A stretch of 64,000 bases of DNA, taken from assembly GCA_943735955.1 (NCBI GenBank), contig OX030957.1, positions 986,001-1,050,000 of the forward strand. The letters run 5' to 3'. The notes beneath the pieces were generated by a model, which saw only the letters and a program-made list of their open reading frames with translations, was not told the DNA's origin and did not search any database. Origin of the DNA: Piscicola geometra. Taxonomy: Eukaryota > Annelida > Clitellata > Hirudinida > Piscicolidae. Position numbers and translations under genes: made by a program. Position 1 is the first letter of the stretch. Every line of letters starts with the position of its first letter. This document shows positions 1 to 12,500 of the stretch, one piece after another.

Positions 1-594
1 ACCCTGGCTGGAGAGTTCATTTGCCGGAAAATAAATGCACTGAGATTGTTTTTTACAAATCTAAGTAAATTTTTACCAAAGAATATTTTTTAGTTTAAAA
101 GACGTTATTTTATTTATAGTTTTTAGAATTACAATACTTTTTTTGAAAAAGTTGCTAACACCTAAATACTAAAACCAATTCGGTTAACTGAATAATTTGG
201 CTAATTTGAAGGCAATGTGGAAAGTTCTTTGGAACAAGTTTGAATGATATCTCTTTTATTAACATTTATTTGCCTCATTTAGTCCTTGACTCACAAGGAA
301 ATCATAAAACTCTCAACGTTTCAAAGAGTTGATTCATGCCTTGATATAAAGCTCTTGCTGGATATCTTATTCAAGTAAATAAGAATTTCGGAATAGTGTC
401 CGTGTAAGTAAACATTGAAATTTTATAAAGATAAAAAAAATATTCCACTGAGTTAAAATCTAATTTGTTTGAAAAATCTCACTTTCTTGCATCAAGCTTC
501 ATTCGGATGATAATCGAAGCAGAAATCTTTTTGTAAAAAAGTATTCCTATGGTTTTTCCAACATAATCGACTTTTACTTCGATGCTGACACTAG
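1..594. other. AT-rich sequence, no supported gene
   Basis: No reliable exon is visible. The first 20 or so bases are open on the + strand and could be the end of an exon lying mostly to the left, but no good donor is present. It is probably intron of the gene that continues at 595. Confidence 0.4.
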
Positions 595-3500
595 CAAAGA
601 ACCTTTTGAAAAAGACCAGAGACAACCAGCAGGTGAAATGTCTGACGGTTTGCTTCTGGACTGACTTCATGAACCAGCCTTCCGTCATGTACAATCTTTT
701 TCTGCCCACCCCCCTCAAACTCACCTACAGCCCTGACCGGGTTGTCTTGTTGGGCACTGAAGCTGGCATGATAAAGTTAGTTTATTGTTTTGAAGAGATA
801 AAATAATTGTTTAAATAACTTGAAAGAAATATTGTTTTAAAAACAAATATTGATCTTTTTATTAAAAAAACTGTTTCCTGAAGCATGGTAAAGGAGGTAT
901 TGCTTTAATTTTAAAGTATTTCTTTCATCTTTTTATTAAAAAGTAAATATTTTAAGTACAAAGCAAACAAATCTATCTTTTATTGATATTCAAAAAATAT
1001 ATTTTTAAAAGAAAACAGAACGGTAGAAGCAATTAAAAATGGAGTTTTTGTTTTTGAAAGTATTTTTGATTGAGCAAATACCTTTCCATAAAATTATAAA
1101 CTTCAATAGTAAAATTATGGTTTAATAACATAATAATAAGAATAAATTAAATTAGAATAAAACTTTGTTTTAAGAAAAAAAATTCAGTAGCGATTAAAGA
1201 GTTCTGGAAAAAAAATTTAATGATTCCTGCATTTTTCCATTCATGAAAATAGGTTTCTCAGTCTTTCAAGTATGTATTTTTTAAATAGTTTACTTTAAAA
1301 AATTTGAATTATCTTTTGAAAGTAAATTATCAAATTATAGTTTCTAGTAAATTGTGCATTATGGTAGGATTTATTAGGCTTTAGCGATCATTAGCATCGT
1401 CGAAAAATCTATCAGACTGTTTATAAGTGTTTTTAAATATTATATTAATATAAATAAAATATATTCTTTCGTGGAACTTCAACAATCTTTATAGTCTTAT
1501 GATGGATTCAAAACATTAACGTTAAAAATATTTTTTTTTACTTATGTGCTTGTTATTTTATTTCTTTATTTATTATTTATTGTTATTTATTATTCCTAAG
1601 AACTTTCTATACAAAAAATAATTGTTAACTATTTTACATAAAGTTTAGTTTTATCTATTTGCCACAAAAACACCAATTTCAATATTAAATATACAAAGTA
1701 TTTACCATTCATAACATTTAATCAATTTCTTCTTGAGTTATAACTGGATTAAACGTTTGAGAAAACGGATTATCTTCTGAATGAACCATTATAGAGTATA
1801 ATAAGAAGAAGAAGATTGAGTGAGAGGATGAGGAAGATGAATTGCTTACACACGACGCAAGAAGCATGCATTTATACTCTAAGCACTAACTCACCCCATG
1901 CCATGTCGCCCACATAAATCAAAGCAATTTCCTCTGATTTACCCACACGTCCATGATTTCCAGCCTTCGTCATTTTGTTTTATATTCAACTCTATTCACA
2001 CCTCTAATCATCATACGCACTTTATATGTTCTCTGTAAGAATAGGATTTGATTTCAATGCATTTAAATGAGACCAACCAACACTTTCTGAAGCAGATTAA
2101 AAAGAATTTTTATTTTTTAATACATATTTAGACACATGTAATGTTTACTGATATATTTATAAAATTCAAATCGTTAATATGCAAAGAAGAATGATTTAAT
2201 AAGAGAACTAATGGAGCGTGATGGATCGCAAGTGCTGTAATCCCTGTATGGTCTATTTAATGCATATTCATCAATTCATATTTACACAAATTTTATTTGT
2301 TTTTGACCATCTAGGTATAAGATTTGCTTGTGTGAGGAATAATGATAAAATATCTATGAAAAAAACTTTTGAATTGTATTTTCAATAAGTAAATTTTTTT
2401 CTAAATATGCTTTATAAAATTACAAATAAGACGCACTGAAAATTCAGAAAACCACAAGTGAAAATAATTAATTCTCAAATAATTAGTTACTCTACCAATG
2501 TCATTTTCTAATAGTGCTTAATGTTCCTGTAATGGAAACATTAGTTATTCGTGCCGCTCACCTAATGATATTTTATTGTTCATCTCAATATTATTCCAAC
2601 TTTCTTAAGACTTCCTCACAACACATGATTCCACACTGATACTCATTTATTTTCCAATTTTTCAGACTTGAAAAGAATTTTTCTTTATCTATCTTAAATT
2701 GAGCATTTGTATTCTATTTGTTCTTTTTTCTTTTCTTTAGAAAATAGTGGATTAGTTAACTAGATTTTCTGTTTATGGTTTTGCTTCACATTTTCTCCTA
2801 TTAATATCTTAACAAAAAGATTAACAGCGTTGAATAAAACACTTGAAATAAAAGTGCGACTTTAAAAAAACTTGAAAATTTATTTATTTAAAAAGTTATT
2901 GAATTTTATTACTTTATTAACTTACGCTGAATCCTACTTCGTTTAATTAAATTTGCTCTCATGAAGCCTTCTATCACTCCTACAATGACACAAGCAATGA
3001 TGCCTAAAGAAAAAAAAGTTATTTGATCAAATCTATTTGAGATTTTTGTCGGAAAAAGTATTTTCAGATTTAAATTCATTAACTTTTTATATAAACAACT
3101 GCGTTAATTAACACATTATCAATTAAACGTTTCTAAATTAGCTATAACAAAATAAAACTTTCGAATTTCCAGAAATGCATTACGATAAAAATAAATGACG
3201 ACATGAATAACCTAAATATCAGCTCCCAGACATGAAAGCCGTGAGGTCACGAAGGTTTTCTAGCGTAAATCAGATCTTTTTATTCGTGCTGTGGATTTTT
3301 CTCCGCCAGCATCAAGCGATCGCTAAGTTAGGCTAATTTGGCAGTCTGTGCCTTGAAGTATAGGTGGTCTTAAAGCTTTAAAACTCAGTGTTCTCTTTTA
3401 AGCTTATTTTTGCATTATTTAGTAGAATAAATAATTAATTCTTGACATTCTTGGAGGTTTATGGCGATGACATTATCAGCAATGAAAAAATAGACTTTTA

Positions 3501-6500
3501 AATTTTTGAAGTGTGATAAAAAACTGAAATATGAAACAGGGAAGAAAAAATGTGGAAAATAAAATAATTTTTTTGGGGCGATTAAATGCAGTCATGTCTG
3601 GTTTATGTTTTCCATTTTCTCAGACATTCCGAGAATGAATAAAGGTTTGCTGATGACAGAAATGTGCAAAGAATTATCCTATTTAAGTTTCCACTAAATA
3701 TTTAAAACATTTTTGAAATATTTAGAAAACTTTGCTTTGTTTATCATTTCAACGGCGCGTAAATTAGGCGTAAAAAATGATTGTGAACTGCTTATAACGA
3801 GTTTTAAACTAACATTATTAAATATTTATGCCTGTTTAAAAATTTTAAATGTCTATAACTAAATTTATGTTATTTTCTTTGATTTAAATAAAAAAAACAT
3901 TAAAAAAAATGTTTGTAATGTTTTATTGCTCAAAGTCAAAAATGTATTTAACAATTTAGAAAAATTTCTAAATGGGTGTTGAAAAGATACATAATAAATG
4001 GAAAAAACAAAAACAAAAACTGTGAAGTCTTATTTTTACGTTCAAACCTACCTTTTCTTTATGTAAAGGTTCTCAAAAACATAAATTAAAAGCGCTTTCG
4101 GATATTGGAATAATAAAATCATCAAAAAAAAAACTACATAATTATTTGAAAGCAACAATTACGAATACATCTTAAGCCTACTTCTATATCTACGAATGTG
4201 TCTCAGGCGTAGTCAACTGCGCAGATCTATTGCCCCATTGGGTTACTATTTTTGGCTTCATTTTTGCCATATTTGTTATTGCACGCAAAGAATGCCTAAA
4301 CATTTCAATTAATAAACCATGAATAAGTTACATAAAAATTATGATAAAGGGTCTTAAAATACAAACCTACACAGAATGTAGATGGTTGGAGTAATTTACT
4401 CGTGTATCTATCGAATGTAGTGAATTTTGGTGAAAAAGAAAGTAACTATCTGTCCTAGAATTCTTCTTCAATTTTGAAGTGGGTGATTAGGGATGATTGG
4501 TGGTTTGATTGTTTTCAAAGAAGACAAAAAATCCACGAACTATTGTTTTCTAAAAAAATTTTTTGTATTTCTTGAATAAATTATTCAATAGCATTCAACC
4601 ATTTTTCATTAATTAAGGCGTGAGTCTTCTTTAAATTCTAAATTGTAAATTATTTAAAATGAAATGAATATAAATAAATATAAAAAAATATAAGGTTTGA
4701 AAGAAGAGTATGAAGACAATAATGATCAGAAAGTTTTTAGGTAGAAATGATAATAACGAAACGAAACGAAACGATCTTTTATTTGCTCCTTAGAATTAAA
4801 TTTCAAATAAGTTTGATAATAAGAAGTGATCGAGCTCAATCATGAGCTCATCTAGCACAGTCACCTTGACATGATTGTTCAAAGTTTCAAATGATTATCT
4901 TAAATACTACATTATACAAAAATGCCAATAATCAAATATCTACAGATTAAAATATCCCATAGTAACATAATTTCAATGCAAAACAATTTAAATCATAAAA
5001 GACAGAAACATTATTGTTCACTTGAATTCATCTTCACATGCAAAATGTTTAATATCGGCTCATAAAATTTATTATATAATTTATCATACAAATACACTCT
5101 CATACTTACAATTATATACATGTATTATACGTACAGTATTTGAAATTACCTATCCACTAATTATTAAAAACAATTTAATCTTTCTTTTAAAATCAGCAAT
5201 CGATGTAGTCTTGTATTGGAGCCACTCTTAAGAATGACATTCCAAGACCGAGGACCTTTGCAAAATATATGCATGTAAAAAATATTAGTTCTCGATTTAT
5301 TTGATTGCAGATAATTAAACATTCTGTTACTTGTTACATGCTTATAATAGTTATCAAATGCAACCGGCAATTTATTATTGAGTTGATTATACACAAAAAT
5401 CAATGCAAAATAGATATTTAATTGAGTGAAGTTAAGATTATTTGTTGTGGTGAATAATTCCTTTGTGTGCGACCTTATCTTTGACATGGTGATAATCCTG
5501 ATGGCTCTTTTCATCATTAGTTTGACAGGATTCGTGATCGATTGATATGTGCCAGCCCAGACAATGTTGCAGTATGTAACATGTGGCATACATAACGAGT
5601 GAAACAACAGGTGTAGGGATCTTTTGGAAAGATAAAACTTCATCTTGATGATCAAACCAGTTGATCTGGCTAGTTTATTTAAAACACTGGTAACATGTTC
5701 TCTAAAACTTAATTTCTGGTCTAGATGAACGCCCAAAAATTTAACAGTTTTATTTTCATTGATGTCGATGTTATTTAGTTTAATTTTCTATGGTTCCTTG
5801 TAATTTAAAAATTGGGTAGAGCCAAAAATTATCATTTGCGTTTTGGTGTTGTTTAATGTGAGTTTCTTTAGTGCAAACCAGGAACTCACATGTTTAATTT
5901 CTTCTTCTGTGGCATCAAGAAGTTTTTTAATATATTTTCCTTTGCTAAAAACATTGGTGTCGTCCGCAAAACAAATATAATTGAATATAACGATAAAAAA
6001 TTCTAATTAGACTGCAATGGTTTAAAACATGGTTTAAAAAAACATATATAACAAAACAAAAAAACAAAAGCATGTATTCAGTTTATAAATTCTATTTGCC
6101 TAAGTGGGTTCAGTGGTGACTGATGAAGGTAACGACATGAACACAATGATAAGCGTAAAAATTTCTTTAAATAAATAGGAATATTTTACAATAATTTTTG
6201 CAAAAAAAAATAGCGTGAGTTTTCAAATAATTGCATTAAAGAAAAGTTTGAAAAAAAGAATTTGATTAGTTTTTAAAACTACTGGAGTTGTGAATGATGC
6301 ATTGTAAAAGCCTGTTCAACTTACTTTTGTACGCTGCCCTCAAAACAGATGTGAACGGATGGACAGAACAGACTTTATTTTATAAAAGAGTAATAGTAGT
6401 GAGAGTACCGTAAAATACCAATATATTCGTAAAATTTTAAATAATTGTTTTTTAAATCTACGAAATTGAAGGTATAAGGAAAAAAGAATAATTTTAGTAA

Positions 6501-9500
6501 ATTTCCGATATTTTCCTATAAATACTAACGAAACCTAATTTAATAATAATTTTTTTAAAATTTATGATTATAGTTGTCATTTTTGAAAAGTAAAAAATAG
6601 TATGACTATATTATTAAAATTCAGTTAATAAAATTTTTTATGTTTGCCATATTTACCACTATAGACATTCTAGTTTAAAAAAATTTTTTTTTACAAACTA
6701 AGGGTCCAAAAAACAATTATTTTTTATAAAAATGATAATGTACGAAAATTGAGAGTGTAAAAAATTTCTTGTCTTTTACGTTATTGGCAATCAGATAAAT
6801 AAGAAGATTGAAAAAAGACTAATGAATAAAATATAATAAAAACTAAATTCATTAAAAAATACTGTTACCAACGAGTGAGAGGATACCTCTGCAATGCAGC
6901 TTGCGTGCTTGCATCAACTGAAAGACCATATGTCGAGAGAATGTCATCCGTCAGCGTGTGGCATTTAATAATTTCTTGTAAACATTTGTTCTTTATGGCG
7001 TCTTTTTGATTTATTTTCTTTTTTCGAGATTGATTTATTACTTAAGATCGAATGAGATTGAAAAGATTGTCAGCGATTTATTTGGAATCTAATAAAAAAA
7101 AGAATCTTCTCGTCTTCAACATTCACATCCATGGAATATTTTTCTTATTCATCAACGATCACCATCATCTTGATGCTATCACCATTATCGGAATATTATT
7201 TACTGTTTTTTTCATCATCACTATCAGCTAATTAGTCACAATCCCAAGTCATTTATTTATGAATAATCTATATCCATTGCTAATATCTATATGAATATAA
7301 ATGCAAACTACACGCATATGAATGAATTTTTTATTTTTTTATTTGTATCTTAAAAAGTTACTCTAGAATTTTTTTCCAATTATAGATGATACCAAGCCCA
7401 AGGTGTTGATAAATTTTTTAAATAAACAAAATTCAAAAAGGATTATAGAACTTAATTGGCTAAAGTTATACCAATAAAAACCATTTTTTCCAAAGCACGC
7501 ACTCAATAACTAATATTTTCTATTATAAAAAAAGTGGAAATATTTAATGAAGTTGAATTAATTCTATTTTTAAACCTGTGTTTTGTACAATTTCATTGAA
7601 ATAAATTCATGAAATAAAAAACTACATGAATAATATTAACTCTAAAAGTTATAAATTAGTTCACTTTATAAACGAAAAAGCACTAATATATGCATAAAAA
7701 ATTCCATTATTATAATAAATTTTTCATGAGAGTTTTATTGTTTGCTGCGTAATAGAATGGCAATAAAAGAATATTAGTTAAGCCATAATTTTTTTAAATC
7801 TTAATTAAAGAATAAATTTTTATTTTCTCAATATAACTGGTGAATTTTATTGAGGTTAACAAATAAAAAAATTTAGTAATGACGCACTTTTCCCTCTTTT
7901 TTCCAAAAAGATAGTTATTAAATAAAAACAAATGCCTATTAATGATGCGCCAAGGCACGCAACTGAGGCACCCTCACACGACATAAGTCGTGAAACACCG
8001 CATCATATACACTAGGTATATGATAAATCACGGTTGGATTAACAGGGATTCGAACTAGTAACATTTTAGTTGCAAGTCCAATGAATTACCACCTAAGCCA
8101 ACCCACTCGCCTATAAGCAGCATAATAAAAAAACACTTTTACTATTGGGGTACGCAACCTTTTAACCTTTTTAATCCTGCAATTTGGCCAGCTTGCCGGG
8201 TAGTTTCAAAACAGTTTTTTATTCATTTTTTAGTGTTAATTCTCTCGTAATATTTCAGGTTTAATAATTTTTTAAAACTTTTTTAAAAGTTGAAAACCAA
8301 ATAGCTCGCATCATTTAAAATCCGGACTATTTTGTTTGCACAAAATTGAGTTCTGGAAGAAAATATTATAAAAAACTATAAAAATATTTTTTTTTCTTAT
8401 AACTCAACTTTAAAATTTAATCTTATGAACAAAATAGGTGTAGAAATATGCCGCAAAGCATTCTAAGTTTATATAATCAACTCAAAGATCATTATCGGTC
8501 CTGTTTTAATCATATTCATGTTCACTCTTTTTATCTCCAATTTTTCATGATTTTCTTCACGTCTTTTTCATGATAATATTACTCCCGTACTCACCGTCCA
8601 TCATCATAACAACGCCCGAAACCAGCATTGAAGAAACTTTTTTTTCTAAATCTTTATCAATTGAGCCTTTCACTCAGTTGCCAAAAGCGTATTTGCATTC
8701 GATTAATCAAGATTAATTATTTTTCAAAAAGAACATATTTTTGTTTTTAAGATTCATCAGCGTTATGAAAAAAATATTATACATATTATAAAAAACTATA
8801 AAAAAAATTTTTTTTTTATAACTCTTTATAAATTTTATAATTTTATAAATTTATAAAATTCATAAAAACTGAAAAAATAAATCACGACTTTTTCATTTTC
8901 TTCACATTTCTTTCAAAACTACTTTGCGGATAATCATGCTTGAATTAGTCTCGGACGCTTTAAAGCCAGGCGAATATGACAAAGAAGGAATTAAAAGATT
9001 TTACGGTCGTATTTCGTGATGATAGAAGCGTGAGTTTGAAGAAGGATAAAGTTCAGAAGTTTATTGTTGTGAAAATACGATGAAGTAAACGAGCGTTTTT
9101 TATAACAGTTTTAATTTTAATACTACTAATAATACACTTTTTTATAGTGACGTATAACCCGAAGGTTATCTAGGCCACTTGGGCTGCAAATTTTCTTCTA
9201 CGAAAAACAGCTTTAACAAAATAATCTCGAAAGAAATAAAAATAAACAATATTTAAATATAAATAAATGCATATACGCATAATGGTTTTTTTGAGTATAC
9301 ATTCGAAATTATACATTTGAATTATATTTCTTATTTCATAGCATTGAAATTTAATACATTGTGTTTTTCCGATCAGCTCTCATTATAGAAAATTGTTAAC
9401 AAAAGAATTATATTTTTAAAAAATTGTGACAGGAAAAATTAAAACACACGATGTATCACAAATGATAATTAGTTTATTTATTCATTTTATTTGAATTGTA

Positions 9501-12500
9501 CAATAAATAGGAAAAACATTTAAGTGCATTTTCTTTGGAGATATATGTACAAAAAAGGTTTATAATATAAAAATTTTGTCCAAACACTTACAAAAACCTA
9601 TCATTCAAAAGATGTGTTATTCCAGTGCTTTAGGAACTTTAAAATATTTTGTATACAGGTTTCTATATGCTCTAGAAACAAGGTTTTTCAAAAGACTATC
9701 TTCAGAATACCAGAAGTTTTATTTGGCAAAAATATTTAGTTTAAGATCTATCCTATTCATATTTTTCATTTAATTATTTTAAAATAAAAATACGACTTGT
9801 AAAGCTAAAAAAAATCATTGGCAAAATTGTCTGCTTTCAATTTATTAAATCAAGTACTTTGCTATCGAAATCAATAAAATCCTTATTTAAATACAATTTT
9901 TTCCAAAGTTTTTACAAATGAGACAGGCTCTCAAACAAACGTTGTCGCTAGATAGGAACAAACAAGAATCGTCGTATAATAAATGTGACATTTCGAAAAA
10001 GATTTATTTTCTAATTTTAGTCTTCTAATGGAAAAAAAACTTTTCTTTGTGGATGCAAGATTTAGGAAGTTTAATTTAAATGTATTTATTTTTACCATTT
10101 AAAACAATAAAATTCAATAACCAAATATTTTTTTAATTGATAAACTTTTGATCAAGAACTAATGAAAAATTCCAATCTCAGTCAGATTCTGGTATCTACG
10201 GTGGATGACATGGAGTTGTTCAATGAAGAAGTGATGGGTCTTCCGATACTGATGAGGATATGGGCTGAGTATAACCACAGCGAATATATTGGAGCTGCCT
10301 ACGAAGGACCCCACTTTGAGAGTGAGTACAACCTGGGTGAAATTGAAGGATTTATAACTAATAAATGGGTGGCTTAATGAGTCGAAATAAAAATAAATTG
10401 TTGATAACAGACTAAATTTAGATCATTTAAAAGTAATATTTAAAAAATCACTGCAATCGATTAAGTCAGTATCCAATGGAGACTACATTTATATTCTGTT
10501 CCTACAATTTCTTAATCATAAGAATGTTTTTTCCATAAGTTACCATTTTAAAAAATTACTTCTGTATCCCTTTTGTCCTACTTGTAATATTGTACGTATG
10601 ATTAATCTCGTTTAGCTTTTTAATGTTTTATTTATTAACGCATAAAAGTTTCATTATATTTTTTCATCAAATTTCAATTATATAAAAAAAGTATGATGAC
10701 ATCTCAAGTCAAAATGATAAATGCCATATCATACGTCTCGTTTATTGGCAATGTTGTTTTTAATGTGACTTAATTTGTGCCTAAATTACTTGGCTCAGAT
10801 GGTAAAAGCTGAAATGTAATTTAACTTAAAAAAGTAAATATTTATTTATTTATTATGAATTGTAAAAATATTCATCCTAAGAAAAATATAGCAAGTCGAA
10901 CTTTTCTTACAAAATTACTTCTTCGAATCCCGTTGATCGTCACCGCTATCTAATACAGCACAAATCAGTCGACACTATGCAATCAAGCTCATTAATGCTT
11001 CATCATTAGTCCTGACTCTTAATATTTTGTAAATAAAAGTATTTTCTTTAGACAGCCTTTTAGATTTAATAACTATTTTCAACAAGCTGTTTTACTTGAA
11101 GTTTCAAACAATTATCATAGTGTAATCGAATTTACAAGTTTAAATGTTTTTTTATTAAAATTACTAAATCGATTTTTTTCATTGCTCCCAGACGATATGG
11201 CACTCCTGGTGGACACCTCACACCCGATGATCTACCCAGAGTTCCAGAAAGGCATCGAGTGGGCCAAAAAGTCAATTCAGTCGAAAAAAAACTTTTGTTT
11301 GCAAGTAAGAAATGTTCTAGAATGATTTGATTTCACTAAGTTGTATTATCATAATTTCAAATTATATGCATTGCCTTCATCGCACGTTGAAAAATTAGAA
11401 TTAGATTTAGGATGAAATGTCGTTTCAACATCGAGTGACTTCAAAGTAAATCATTCGAAATGACATCTATCTAATGAGTTTGTTAAAATTTTGTTTAAAT
11501 TATTCACTCCCGTTCAAATCAAGACTGATGTAAACGCATTTGGCAAAAGACTTGTTCTTAATTTCGAAATAAGATAAAAAATTTAATAGAATATAGTAAA
11601 CAATCTTTGATATGTTGCTTAATAATAACAAAAAATGTCATACAACGTTATTCTGTTAAGGTTATATTTTCTTTGTCAATTTACATTAATGGACTCATTA
11701 CGAAACCAAGAGCACCCCAACATGCCAGATTGTTCGAACATTCATAATGTTTAGACAACATCATTTTTCGAAAAAATAATGTTTTATAGCCCTTTGTTTA
11801 AACATAACTTTTAAAATTAGAATGTCTATAGTGGTAATTATGGCAAAAAATAATTATACTCGTAACTGAACTTCAATAATATTATGATTACTTTAATTTA
11901 AAAAAATAAAAAGACTAATGATCAAAAAACTTCAATATTTATCCATTTAGAACTTTTTGGATTTAATTGAAAAAATAATTATATTTTCGTGAATTTGAAA
12001 AAAACAATTATTTCAAAATGTGGAAATATATTGATATTTTACGGTATTTACGTTTTGGATTTTTTTCTTCTGAAATGGGACAAAATATCTGTTTTTTCCA
12101 TAATTTATTTCCTATAAGTAACTTTCATTTTTTTAATTATATTTTTTTACTGTTTATGTCATAAACTTTAATTTTTTTTCAAACCCTATTAACACTATTG
12201 TCATCGCTATCCTTCACAGTACCTCTTATAATTGAGGCATCAATATCATAGTTGAAGATTTTATTTTGAGTTTGAACTTTATTTTATTAAAAGTATCTTT
12301 GAACAGAGACTTTTACTTAAAATTCATGTACTCAAGAGTAAACTTGAGCAATGCAACTTTATTGGGCATATTTATCTAGTCTTAACCAAAAAGTTGTTTA
12401 AGAACCTAACGCACTGTTTTCTGATAATGACTGTTCACACTGTTTTATTGCTCTAACATCACCATAAATATTAATTACAAAGAGTAAATACTAATTGAAA

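Larger units (their letters stand above)
776..10181. other. 9.4-kb first intron of the membrane-protein gene
   Basis: No internal exon fits the phase of the flanking exons. The intron contains the retrotransposon remnant (4755-6002), the structured SINE-like repeat (7935-8112) and one copy of a dispersed AT-rich repeat (6406-6760). Slightly GC-richer patches at about 3220-3360 and 4190-4260 have no supportable reading frame; the first includes a TGAGGTCACG motif. The rest is AT-rich and featureless to me. Confidence 0.4.

Noticed and set aside
7935..8040. Hammerhead ribozyme in the structured repeat
   Set aside because: GTGAAAC resembles part of the core, but no CUGANGA segment is present in the required position on either strand.
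8040..8112. Functional tRNA gene
   Set aside because: A and B boxes are present, but the D and anticodon arms do not form a normal cloverleaf.
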